From positions 1 through 30,738 of the forward strand of contig CAMBEY010000006.1 of the NCBI GenBank assembly GCA_945865705.1: a DNA stretch of 30,738 bases, given 5' to 3'. The DNA comes from Candidatus Sulfopaludibacter sp. SbA3 (lineage in GTDB: Bacteria > Acidobacteriota > Terriglobia > 2-12-FULL-54-10). Each line of letters begins with the position of its first letter. The first letter of the stretch is position 1. Made by a program: the position numbers and the translations under genes. Shown in pieces: positions 8,437 through 15,587 of this stretch. The notes under the pieces were generated by a model. The model saw nothing but the letters and a program-made list of their open reading frames with translations, searched no databases and was not told where the DNA came from.

Positions 8437-8573
8437 GCCAAATTTGCGGCAAAGACCAAAGTACACACTTTCAGAATTTCTGGGCATGCCGGGTGTCAGG
8501 CCGTGGTTGTCAGGTTTGTCAGAGTGGTCAGAACCGTGAACGTGTGCAATTTGGTCTTTGCCGCAAATTTGGC
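8437..8573. repeat. 137-bp inverted-repeat element with internal 9-bp tandem repeats
   Basis: Perfect 24-bp inverted arms at 8437-8460 and 8550-8573 extend imperfectly inward for about another 12 bp. The 89-bp interior holds three 9-bp tandem units (TTGTCAGGT, TTGTCAGAG, TGGTCAGAA at 8507-8533) and a fourth GTCAG at 8495. It lies between two convergent genes and its right arm touches the metallophosphoesterase stop codon. No clear target-site duplication is visible. It could be a MITE-like element or a very long bidirectional terminator. Confidence 0.75.
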
Positions 8574-9943
8574 TACGCCGATGGGGCGCGTGTCAGCACA
8601 AATTGGCAGATCTCCGGCGGGCAGTTGAGGCGAATGGGTACGCCCAGGTATCCGATGCCGCGGCTTACGTAGAGCGACGCCGCGCCCTCGCGGTACAGAC
8701 CGCGCTTGAACTTGAACCGTATCATGGCAAGGCCCACGGGCTGGCCGCCGTAGTCGCCGAGCAGTATCTGCCCGCCTCCATGCGTATGACCGGCCAGAGT
8801 GAGACCGATCTGATGCCCAGGGACTTCGCGGAAACTTTCCGGATGATGGACCAGCAGAATCTTGGGAGTCTCCGGAGCGAGGCTGGCGTCCATTGCTTGC
8901 AGCGCAAGCCGTGTGCGGGTCTCGTCATAGAAAAGGTTGCCGGTCTCCCGGCGCGGCACGATCCAGTCCAGACCCATCACCGCCAGCCGGTCATTTCCCT
9001 CGCCGACCATTGCGGATTCGTCGCGCAGCGTCCGCACTCCAATCCTGGCCATGGCCTCGGCAATCTCGACTCCGCCGCGGTATTGAGACGTGTAACTATA
9101 GGGGTCTGCATAGATATCATGGTTACCGAGCACCATGTAAATGCCGCGCGTGGCACGCAGCCCGCGCAGTCCGGCAACGGTATCGGGCAGACTCGCCAGG
9201 TCGCGGTCAATCAGGTCGCCGGTGATGGCGATGATGTCCGGGCGCAGCGCATTCACACGTGCCACCAGACTCTCGAGTTCGCGCCGCCGCAGGTACGGCC
9301 CGACGTGGATGTCCGAGAGCTGCACCACGCGCAGGCCATCGAGTGCGGCAGACAGGTGTGGAATGGGAATGGACAGCTCCGGGCTGACCTCGAGATCATC
9401 GAGCGCGCCGTGCAGGCCATAGGCGCTGACGCCAAACAGCGCAGGCAGCGCCAGCCCCACGCCCCCGGCAATGAACTTGCGCCGCTCCGGCCAAACCGCT
9501 ACTTCTGAGGGTTCATTGACAGGCACGCTGGCTGGCGTACTCACTGCCATCGTCGGCACTTCCACGGTTGGCACGGGATGTCGAGTCGAAGTACGGTACC
9601 TGGAAAGCTTTCGCCACAATGACCACGCGGCCCAGCCGACCGCTCCGCAAATCACCAGCAGTGAGTACAGCAGCAGCGCGCTCACCCACGCCGCCGAGGG
9701 CAGAAACAGCATCTCCATGACCGCCGCCGGGAACGGCATCAACAGAACATCCAGCGGACGGAAGAAGAACACCGCCAGCGGCAGATTCAATAGTAAGAAG
9801 ACGGAGACCAGACACGCCAGGACACGGCGCCGGTGGGCGGTCTTCACCCACGGACGCAGACTCCAGAGCACAGCGAGGAACGCGATGACGTTGACGCCAA
9901 TCAACCCCGTCGCAAATGTAATCCAATAGAGCATGTTAAGCAC
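8573..9943 (-). CDS. Membrane-anchored calcineurin-like metallophosphoesterase (YaeI/YkuE-like)
   Basis: A 456-residue protein with three or four N-terminal hydrophobic segments (about 5-28, 41-60, 65-80 and 84-108), a Pro/Val-rich linker, a twin-arginine-like ERRKFIAG motif followed by a hydrophobic run (about 153-175), and a metallophosphoesterase domain (about 200-452). All canonical metal-site motifs are visible: SDIH with D211 and H213, GDLID with D243, GNHD with N274-H275, HHPE with H366, and AGHTH with H386 and H388. The relatives YaeI and YkuE hydrolyse phosphodiesters at the membrane or cell envelope, so the catalytic domain is probably extracytoplasmic. An ATG three codons later is an alternative start. 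It is transcribed alone toward the TPR gene. Confidence 0.88.
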   Translation of the reverse strand: MLNMLYWITFATGLIGVNVIAFLAVLWSLRPWVKTAHRRRVLACLVSVFLLLNLPLAVFFFRPLDVLLMPFPAAVMEMLFLPSAAWVSALLLYSLLVICGAVGWAAWSLWRKLSRYRTSTRHPVPTVEVPTMAVSTPASVPVNEPSEVAVWPERRKFIAGGVGLALPALFGVSAYGLHGALDDLEVSPELSIPIPHLSAALDGLRVVQLSDIHVGPYLRRRELESLVARVNALRPDIIAITGDLIDRDLASLPDTVAGLRGLRATRGIYMVLGNHDIYADPYSYTSQYRGGVEIAEAMARIGVRTLRDESAMVGEGNDRLAVMGLDWIVPRRETGNLFYDETRTRLALQAMDASLAPETPKILLVHHPESFREVPGHQIGLTLAGHTHGGGQILLGDYGGQPVGLAMIRFKFKRGLYREGAASLYVSRGIGYLGVPIRLNCPPEICQFVLTRAPSA

Positions 9944-9950
9944 ACGCCGC

Positions 9951-9997
9951 GCCGGTTCAAAATTGCCATGCTCAGCCGGCTCAAACTGCCAAGCTCA
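9951..9997. repeat. Imperfect tandem duplication of about 24 bp
   Basis: Two adjacent copies (9951-9974 and 9975-9997) share the pattern GCCGG.TCAAA..TGCCA.GCTCA with three differences including one base length change. They lie 8 nt upstream of the metallophosphoesterase start and could bear on its promoter, or simply reflect replication slippage. Confidence 0.6.
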
Positions 9998-10141
9998 ACT
10001 CACGCGCAGTCGCATCCCTAATTCTAAAGGTTTTCCCAGTAGGTGCTGGCTCATATTTTTCGACGGTTGAGCCACAATGGACCGCCGCGGCTTCAGGCGA
10101 ATCCGTGAATTTTCCATGGAGATACGTAAATCGGAATCAAC

Positions 10142-10489
10142 TTAAAGGTCGAGCGCGATTTTGAGAGCGGCGTCAATCGCTGCAATGCTGCTCGGCGACA
10201 AGCGTCCTACAAACTCAACCAACCGTGTATGGCTGATGGCTCTGACCTGTTCGCCGAGGGCCACGGATTCCAGCCGCAGGCCGCCTTCTCCGGCCTGAAG
10301 AACAATCTGGCTCGGATAGATTGAGCGCTTGTTGCCCCTGTCCGTCAGGGGAACGATGATAATTACAGGACTACTGTCATTGATTGCATCGCGACTCACC
10401 ACCACCACCGGTCTGGTGCCGGACTGCTCAGACCCCTCGGTTGGTTTCAGTCTCGCACGGTATATATCCCCACGGCGAATTGGCGGCAA
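10142..10489 (-). CDS. MazF/PemK-family toxin (mRNA interferase-like)
   Basis: A TTG start at 10489 is preferred: AGGAGA on the minus strand (10494-10499) sits 4 nt before it, and the product then begins LPPIRRGDIYRARL, the usual MazF N-terminus. The upstream ATG at 10552 would overlap the antitoxin gene by 44 nt and add about 21 unrelated residues. The 115-residue protein is the normal MazF size. The family motifs RRGDIY, the strand GTRPVVVVSRDAIN and the later IIVPLTDR are present, with a C-terminal helix region ISHTRLVEFVGRLSPSSIAAIDAAL. MazF proteins cut RNA at short sequences and are neutralised by the upstream-encoded antitoxin. Only 19 nt separate the two genes. Catalytic activity is inferred from the family. 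Confidence 0.87.
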   Translation of the reverse strand: MPPIRRGDIYRARLKPTEGSEQSGTRPVVVVSRDAINDSSPVIIIVPLTDRGNKRSIYPSQIVLQAGEGGLRLESVALGEQVRAISHTRLVEFVGRLSPSSIAAIDAALKIALDL

Positions 10490-10508
10490 GCGATCTCCTA
10501 AACATCTT

Positions 10509-10796
10509 CTATTCCAGGGCGGTCTGCAGCGACTCCCAGTCACTATCCTCAAATTCAGCGGCCATCATTTGTGCTTCCTGCTGAAAGTTCTTGTCCCCCG
10601 CCATCCCTTTGAATGCACTGTCAATCTGTCTTCGCCTGGCTTTATGTACGAACTCGGCTACCGCGGCCACGACCAACTCATTGAGGCTATCGATATTTTC
10701 GCTTCGGCTATCGACCAATACCTTAGCCTGATCGTATACCTGCCGCGGCATGCGGACGGTCATGGGAACTTTTAGCTTTTCTGTTTTTGCCAGCAT
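10509..10796 (-). CDS. Ribbon-helix-helix antitoxin paired with the MazF-like toxin
   Basis: A 95-residue basic-then-acidic protein. The N-terminal part (KVPMTVRMPRQVYDQAKVLV, then NIDSLNELVVAAVAEFVHKARR) has the strand-helix-helix pattern of MetJ/Arc-type DNA-binding antitoxins. The C-terminal tail (AAEFEDSDWESLQTALE) is acidic, as in antitoxin segments that wrap the toxin. It is the first gene of a two-gene operon. The promoter upstream is strong, and an inverted repeat around its -10 box is a likely autoregulatory operator. The ribosome binding site before the ATG at 10796 is only a purine-rich GGCGGTGGGG stretch. Confidence 0.8.
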   Translation of the reverse strand: MLAKTEKLKVPMTVRMPRQVYDQAKVLVDSRSENIDSLNELVVAAVAEFVHKARRRQIDSAFKGMAGDKNFQQEAQMMAAEFEDSDWESLQTALE

Positions 10797-10817
10797 CGCC
10801 CCACCGCCTTTCGCAAG

Positions 10818-10846
10818 ATTGGTCGAAAGGCAATTATAGAACCAAT
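10818..10846. promoter_or_regulatory. Inverted repeat around the antitoxin-toxin -10 box (probable operator)
   Basis: ATTGGT (10818-10823) and ACCAAT (10841-10846) form a perfect 6-bp dyad with a 17-nt spacer that encloses the -10 hexamer. Antitoxins with ribbon-helix-helix folds typically bind such dyads to repress their own operon. This is inferred from position and symmetry. Confidence 0.5.
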
Positions 10847-10861
10847 ATTCACATCAATCAA
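10833..10861 (-). promoter_or_regulatory. Sigma-70 promoter of the MazEF-like operon
   Basis: On the minus strand TTGATT (10856-10861) is followed after exactly 17 nt by a perfect TATAAT (10833-10838). The predicted transcription start near 10826 leaves about 30 nt of leader before the antitoxin ATG. Confidence 0.75.
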
Positions 10862-10896
10862 GATGCTAATTATGATATCTAAATGTGGTATTACTA

Positions 10897-10919
10897 TCCC
10901 GCAAAACGGCTTAGCGGGA
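10897..10919 (-). terminator. Weak hairpin at the 3' end of the HAD phosphatase gene
   Basis: TCCCGC (10897-10902) pairs with GCGGGA (10914-10919) around an 11-nt loop that includes the stop codon. No T-run follows on the minus strand, so termination is uncertain. Confidence 0.3.
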
Positions 10920-11687
10920 ATTTGCGGGCGAGATTGCGCGAGTCAGTTCAGAGAAACTTTCGATCATCAGGTCGGGCGGGTTGGCGTTTCTGTCGATGGT
11001 GCCGATGCCGTAGGTTACGCCGCAGGTCCAGATGCCGGCGTTGTCGCCTGCCTGGATGTCCACGTCGGAGTCGCCTACGATCATAGCGGCTTCGGGCGCA
11101 ATGCCCGTGCATTCGAGCAGCGTGTGGATGCCCAGAGGGTCGGGCTTCTTGGCGGACAGCGTGTTGCCGCCGAGTACGTGCGGAAACAATCGCAGTAAGT
11201 CCAGTTCGTGCAGGATGGAGCGGCTGGCGCGCTCCGGCTTATTGGTCAACACCGTCATCGTGCGTGTTCTCTGGCGCGCGTGGCGGACTGCTCCGAGCGG
11301 CGCGCCGGTTCCGTTGTCTTTCGCATGGGCAGGCCCATGGCCGTTTCCATTCAAGGGCGGCGGCGCGTACAGCGCCTCCAGCGTCTCGCGCACTCCCGGG
11401 TAGAGCTTCGTGTTATCCAGCTTATGCTCGGCGTAGTAGCGGATGAAGTAATCGAGGCCGGCGGCGATCTCCTCTTCGCTGGCCGTGCCGCCCGTTGCCC
11501 GCTCGATCAGATCGGTGGCGCCCCGGCCGATGTAGGATGCAATGGTCTTCTCGTCCAGCGTCTCACGGCCCAGATGCGTCAGCGTAGCATTCACGCTAAG
11601 CATCAGGTCGAGCGTGGAGTCGATTAACGTGCCGTCCAGATCAAAGATCAGCAGCTCGATGTGGGGAATGGTAGTAGAGGGTTTCAT
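10911..11687 (-). CDS. HAD-superfamily phosphatase, phosphoglycolate phosphatase-like
   Basis: The start at the ATG 11687 gives a protein of 258 residues beginning MKPSTTIPHIELLIFDLDGT. The longer frame begins with a GTG at 11768 and adds a non-family leader. HAD motifs are visible: nucleophile D16 and acid D18 in FDLDGT, motif II VLTNKP, lysine in SAKKPDPLG, and motif IV VGDSDVDI. A helical cap (about 30-105) follows motif I, as in Gph and PpaX. An odd 35-residue low-complexity insert (PPPLNGNGHGPAHAKDNGTG and onward) sits between the cap and motif II, probably a surface loop. It lies 93 nt downstream of hspR on the same strand, possibly in the same transcript. The likely substrate is 2-phosphoglycolate or a related small phosphate ester; the exact one cannot be told. 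Confidence 0.82.
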   Translation of the reverse strand: MKPSTTIPHIELLIFDLDGTLIDSTLDLMLSVNATLTHLGRETLDEKTIASYIGRGATDLIERATGGTASEEEIAAGLDYFIRYYAEHKLDNTKLYPGVRETLEALYAPPPLNGNGHGPAHAKDNGTGAPLGAVRHARQRTRTMTVLTNKPERASRSILHELDLLRLFPHVLGGNTLSAKKPDPLGIHTLLECTGIAPEAAMIVGDSDVDIQAGDNAGIWTCGVTYGIGTIDRNANPPDLMIESFSELTRAISPANSR

Positions 11688-11780
11688 TATAAAAGTCGAA
11701 CTCCGCGTCGGGCAGAAGGACAAAGTCTGGGAATAAGTATTGTAAGACAGCGCCACGACCGATTTCACTGTCCGGATGAA

Positions 11781-12242
11781 TTACTTCTTCTTTGAGTCAC
11801 CGGACTTTGTATTACCGGACGGGGACTTAGCTGATTGGCGCGTTGCCACGGCAATGATCTTCTTTGCCGGCGGCCTCATCGAGGGCAACACGCGCACCAG
11901 CGCATTTTTCGGAAACGGCGCCGTGGGTACCTGATGGATCATTTCGCGCTGGACCATCTCGACGAAATCTTTCATCTCGCGGTGCATCTGCTCCATGCGC
12001 GCGCGCATGTTCAGCACCACCTGGACGCCTGCCAGGTTTACACCCATGTCGCGCGTCAGGTTCAGGATCAGCTCCAGCCGTTCGATGTCTGCGTCCGTGT
12101 AAAGGCGGGTGTTGCCTTCGGTGCGCGATGGTTTCAGAAGACCTTCGCGCTCGTAGAGGCGCAGTGTCTGCGGATGCACGTCATAAGTCTCGGCAATAGC
12201 CGAGATCATGTAGGCGGCTTTTTTTCTGCCTCTGGGAGCCAT
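11781..12242 (-). CDS. hspR: HspR-like MerR-family heat-shock repressor
   Basis: A 153-residue protein with an N-terminal MerR-type winged helix (about 12-80): MISAIAETYDVHPQTLRLYEREGLLKPSR, then NTRLYTDADIERLELI, the HspR-like form of the motif. A coiled-coil helix (about 85-115) follows, and a basic Lys/Ser-rich tail ends in KKK. In actinobacteria HspR binds HAIR sites (CTTGAGT-N7-ACTCAAG) with DnaK as corepressor and controls dnaK and clpB. Here it sits 27 nt downstream of dnaJ on the same strand, and a HAIR-like site overlaps the dnaK promoter, so feedback repression is likely. The name rests on the HTH sequence and strong gene context. Confidence 0.88.
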   Translation of the reverse strand: MAPRGRKKAAYMISAIAETYDVHPQTLRLYEREGLLKPSRTEGNTRLYTDADIERLELILNLTRDMGVNLAGVQVVLNMRARMEQMHREMKDFVEMVQREMIHQVPTAPFPKNALVRVLPSMRPPAKKIIAVATRQSAKSPSGNTKSGDSKKK

Positions 12243-12269
12243 GGTCGTTCCGTTTCTCTTGTTCAGGCG

Positions 12270-13421
12270 CTACCGCGCGGTATGGAGGTAAATCTTTTCG
12301 CGCGGGTCTTCCGGATTCAGCCGCGCCAGTTCGCGCAGAATCTCCTTTGAGCGCTCATCGGCCACTGCGGGCGGGGCGATGCGCACTTCCACATATTGAT
12401 CCCCGCGCTGGCCCGTTTTAATGGACTGCACACCCTTTTCGCGCAGGCGGAAGCGCTGGCTGGAGGCCGTGCCCGGCGGAATCTTCAGCAGTGCGCGCGC
12501 CTGATCAATGGTGGGCACTTCAATCTTCGCGCCCATGGCGGCTTCGGTGATGGTAATGGGGACCACGCAATGGATGTCGTCGCCGTGGCGCTCAAAGAAA
12601 GGATGCGCGCCCACTTTGGTGATGATGTAGAGGTCTCCGGCGTGCGTGCCTTGACGCCCGGTATTGCCCTTGCCCGCTACCCGCACGCGAAAGCCATCCT
12701 GCACGCCAGCGGGAATGCGCACATCGAGTTGCTCGGTCTCCGGTCGGCGTCCCTCGCCTTTGCACGCCGTGCAGGCCTGCATCAAGCGGCCCTTGCCGCG
12801 GCAGCGTGGGCAGGTGATATTGAATCGCATGGCGCCCATGGATTTGGTGCCAGAGCCGCTGCCTTTACACTCCGGGCAGATCGTCTCATGGCCCGTGCCG
12901 CCTTTGCCGTGGCACACGCCACAAGACTTGAAGCGATTGATGTGCAGCCGAGTGGTGGTGCCGCGAATGGCATCCCAGAACCCGATAGTGACCTGATACT
13001 CGAGGTCCGTGCCCATCTCGGCGGGAGCTTCGGCAGGCTCTTCGCGCCCGAACATGTTGGAGAAAATATCGCGGAAGGAGGTGGGCCCCGCTTCGCCGGC
13101 GCCAGCGGGAAAGTCATTAAACTCGAAGCCGGAAAAATTCACAGGCCGCCGTCCGCCCGCGCTGGGGAAGCCTTCGGCGGTGGCGTTGGCGGCGGCATCG
13201 GAGTAGTAGCCCAGCCGGTCGTATACCTTCCGCTTCTTGGCGTCGCTCAGAACATCATTCGCTTCCGAGAGTGTTTTGAACTTCTCTTCCGCGTTCTTGT
13301 CGCCGGGGTTGACGTCAGGATGGCACTTGCGCGCCAGCTTGCGGTAGGACTTGCGTATCTCCTCGGGCGTGGCCTTGCGGCCAACGCCGAGGGTCTGATA
13401 GTAATCGCTCTTCTCCGCCAT
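12270..13421 (-). CDS. dnaJ: Molecular chaperone DnaJ
   Basis: The start is the ATG at 13421: AGAAGG lies 5 nt upstream and the protein then begins MAEKSDYYQTLGV, a standard J-domain N-terminus. A longer frame starting at 13478 begins inside an intercistronic hairpin. The 383-residue protein has a J domain (about 6-70) with the HPD motif that stimulates DnaK ATPase, a G/F-containing linker (about 75-135) that is less glycine-rich than in E. coli DnaJ, four CxxCxGxG-type zinc-binding repeats (CGVCHGKG, CPECKGSG, CPRCRGKG, CTACKGEG, all cysteines kept), and C-terminal substrate-binding domains. It lies between dnaK and hspR in one apparent operon and acts with DnaK in folding. Confidence 0.95.
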   Translation of the reverse strand: MAEKSDYYQTLGVGRKATPEEIRKSYRKLARKCHPDVNPGDKNAEEKFKTLSEANDVLSDAKKRKVYDRLGYYSDAAANATAEGFPSAGGRRPVNFSGFEFNDFPAGAGEAGPTSFRDIFSNMFGREEPAEAPAEMGTDLEYQVTIGFWDAIRGTTTRLHINRFKSCGVCHGKGGTGHETICPECKGSGSGTKSMGAMRFNITCPRCRGKGRLMQACTACKGEGRRPETEQLDVRIPAGVQDGFRVRVAGKGNTGRQGTHAGDLYIITKVGAHPFFERHGDDIHCVVPITITEAAMGAKIEVPTIDQARALLKIPPGTASSQRFRLREKGVQSIKTGQRGDQYVEVRIAPPAVADERSKEILRELARLNPEDPREKIYLHTAR

Positions 13422-13458
13422 GCCAGCCTTCTGGTTTCCGCTCCATCGCTGATCGTGC

Positions 13459-13492
13459 ATCCGAGCCGCGCCAGTCATGGCGCGGCTCGGAT
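13459..13492 (-). promoter_or_regulatory. Perfect 15-bp stem-loop between dnaK and dnaJ
   Basis: Positions 13459-13473 and 13478-13492 are perfectly complementary with a 4-nt loop. The stem is very GC-rich. No T-run follows on the minus strand. It may act as a processing or stabilising hairpin, or a partial terminator that lowers dnaJ relative to dnaK. Confidence 0.75.
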
Positions 13493-13518
13493 CGGGCTAC
13501 CGTATCCACAAAAAAGGT

Positions 13519-15453
13519 TTAATCCTTTTTCTCGTCCGAGTCCACAAACTCCGCGTCAATTACATCGCCGGGGCTGCCGCCCGCCTGAGTGGCGGTGCTA
13601 TCCGCGCCGCGGGGTTCCGGACCATCTCCGCCCGTGGTCGGCCCGCCCGCCTGCTGATACATGATCTCTGTCAGACGATGCGTGGCCTTGGTCAGCCGGT
13701 CCACAGCCTGGTCAATCTCCGTCGTGCTCTTGCCGCCGTCCACCGCGGCCTTGGTTGCGGCGATGGCGTCTTCAATCTCCTTGGCGTCGGCGTCGCCAAT
13801 CTTATCGCGGTTATCGCGCAGCAGCTTCTCGGTGTTGTAGATCATGCTATCGGCTCGATTGCGGGCCTCGGCATCCTCGCGCGCCTTGCGGTCCTCCTCG
13901 GCGTGCGCATCGGCTTCTTTCTGCAGTTTGTCGATCTCACCCTTGGACAGGCCGCTCGAAGCCGTGATGGTGATCTCCTGCGTCTTCCCGGTGCCCGTAT
14001 CTTTGGCGGTTACGTGCAGGATGCCGTTGGCGTCGATGTCGAAGGTAACTTCAATTTGCGGCACGCCGCGCGGTGCCGGTGGAATGCCCACCATCGTGAA
14101 CTTGCCAATCGTCCGGTTGTCTCGTGCCATGGGCCGCTCGCCCTGCAGAACGTGAATCTCAACAGAAGTCTGATTATCGCCGGCAGTCGAGTACGACTCT
14201 GTCTTGCGCGTGGGTACCGTGGTATTGCGCTGGATGAGCGGACTGGAAACGCCGCCCAGAGTTTCAATGCCCAGTGTCAGTGGAGTTACGTCCAGAAGCA
14301 GCAGGTCCTTGACCTCGCCGCTCAGCACACCAGCCTGCACCGCCGCGCCAATCGCCACCACCTCATCGGGATTCACGCCGCGATGCGGTTCCCGGCCGAA
14401 TAATTCCTTTACAATCTGGCCTACCTTGGGAATGCGCGTTGATCCTCCGACCAATACTACTTCGTCAATCTGTGAGGGCTGCAGTCCGGCATCCTTCAAC
14501 GCCTGCCTGCATGGGCCGACAGTGCGCTGCAGAATCTCGTCCACCAGCTTCTCGAAAGTCGAGCGGCTCAGGCGCAGGCTCAAATGCTTGGGGCCGCTGG
14601 CATCGGCGGTGATGAAGGGCAGGCTGATATCGGTCTCGGTAACCGTCGAGAGTTCCATCTTGGCCTTCTCGGCGGCTTCCTTCAGACGCTGCATGGCCAT
14701 GCGATCCTTCGACAGATCAATGCCCTGATCCTTGTTGAACTCTTCGACGATCCACTGAATGACTTTCTGGTCCACGTCGTCGCCGCCCAGATGCGTGTCG
14801 CCGTTGGTGGACTTTACCTCGACCACGCCCTCGCCGACTTCCAGGATGGAGACGTCGAAGGTGCCGCCGCCAAAGTCGTACACGGCAATGGTGTGGTCCT
14901 TGGTCTTGTCGAGGCCGTAGGCCAGCGCGGCCGCGGTGGGCTCATTCACGATGCGCAGCACTTCCAGGCCCGCGATCTTGCCGGCATCCTTGGTGGCTTG
15001 GCGCTGACTGTCATTGAAGTAGGCCGGAACGGTTATGACGGCCTGAGTGATTTTCTCGCCGAGATAGTCCTCCGCCGATTGCTTCATTTTTTGCAGAATC
15101 ATGGCCGAAATCTCCGGCGGCGAAAGCTGCGTCTTGCCGCCATCCACGATAATGCGGACATCCTCATTGGGCGCTTGAGCGACCTTGTAGGGAACGATCT
15201 TCTGTTCCTCGCTCACCTCGGAATAGCGACGGCCCATGAACCGTTTGATCGAATAGACTGTGTTCTCCGGGTTGGTGATGGCTTGGCGTTTTGCCACTTG
15301 ACCGACCAGTCGCTCACCGGTTTTCGAGAATCCCACCACGGAGGGAGTCAGACGGCTCCCTTCCGGGTTAGTGATGACCTTGGGCTCTCCGCCCTCCATC
15401 ACCGCCACCACCGAGTTCGTCGTTCCCAAATCGATTCCGATTATCTTGCCCAT
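13519..15453 (-). CDS. dnaK: Molecular chaperone DnaK (Hsp70)
   Basis: A full-length 644-residue Hsp70. The nucleotide-binding domain (1-about 385) shows IGIDLGTTNSVVAV, the long loop with FMGRRYSEV, VITVPAYFNDSQRQATKDAG, VYDFGGGTFDVSIL and VVLVGGSTRIPKV. The conserved linker DLLLLDVTPLTLGIET leads into the substrate-binding domain (about 390-505) and a helical lid. The tail ends EFVDSDEKKD, resembling the acidic EEVD-like end of bacterial DnaK. The ribosome binding site is AAGGA about 11 nt before the ATG. A strong promoter with an HspR-type operator lies about 100 nt upstream. The nucleotide exchange factor GrpE is not encoded next to it, unlike in many dnaK operons. Confidence 0.97.
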   Translation of the reverse strand: MGKIIGIDLGTTNSVVAVMEGGEPKVITNPEGSRLTPSVVGFSKTGERLVGQVAKRQAITNPENTVYSIKRFMGRRYSEVSEEQKIVPYKVAQAPNEDVRIIVDGGKTQLSPPEISAMILQKMKQSAEDYLGEKITQAVITVPAYFNDSQRQATKDAGKIAGLEVLRIVNEPTAAALAYGLDKTKDHTIAVYDFGGGTFDVSILEVGEGVVEVKSTNGDTHLGGDDVDQKVIQWIVEEFNKDQGIDLSKDRMAMQRLKEAAEKAKMELSTVTETDISLPFITADASGPKHLSLRLSRSTFEKLVDEILQRTVGPCRQALKDAGLQPSQIDEVVLVGGSTRIPKVGQIVKELFGREPHRGVNPDEVVAIGAAVQAGVLSGEVKDLLLLDVTPLTLGIETLGGVSSPLIQRNTTVPTRKTESYSTAGDNQTSVEIHVLQGERPMARDNRTIGKFTMVGIPPAPRGVPQIEVTFDIDANGILHVTAKDTGTGKTQEITITASSGLSKGEIDKLQKEADAHAEEDRKAREDAEARNRADSMIYNTEKLLRDNRDKIGDADAKEIEDAIAATKAAVDGGKSTTEIDQAVDRLTKATHRLTEIMYQQAGGPTTGGDGPEPRGADSTATQAGGSPGDVIDAEFVDSDEKKD

Positions 15454-15557
15454 GATTTTTCAATTCCTTCGCTTGTTTTAAGTAAAATGCGGCTCCCCAG
15501 CTGCTCATGAGCGACGCATCTTGCAGGCTTCGCGCGTAAGGCAAAGCTAACAAGGAA

Positions 15558-15586
15558 AAGATAAACCTTTAGTGCCTCATTGTCAA
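15558..15586 (-). promoter_or_regulatory. Sigma-70 promoter of dnaK
   Basis: On the minus strand a perfect TTGACA (15581-15586) is followed after 17 nt by TATCTT (15558-15563). The predicted start near 15551 gives a leader of about 97 nt before the dnaK ATG. Confidence 0.75.
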
Positions 15587-15587
15587 G
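15567..15587. promoter_or_regulatory. HAIR-like HspR operator over the dnaK promoter
   Basis: Read on the plus strand the site is CTTTAGT-N7-TGTCAAG, against the known HAIR consensus CTTGAGT-N7-ACTCAAG: 6/7 and 5/7 matches with the exact 7-nt spacer. It covers the -35 box and spacer of the dnaK promoter, where a bound repressor would block RNA polymerase. hspR itself is encoded downstream of dnaJ in this cluster. Confidence 0.65.

Noticed and set aside
12396..13664. A long plus-strand open frame (over 400 codons) across dnaJ
   Set aside because: It lies antisense to dnaJ, which carries clear J-domain and zinc motifs. The product is low complexity and Ala/Gly/Arg rich, as expected from antisense frames in GC-rich DNA.
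14584..15510. A plus-strand open frame of 308 codons within dnaK
   Set aside because: It is antisense to dnaK and has no plausible start context or domain.
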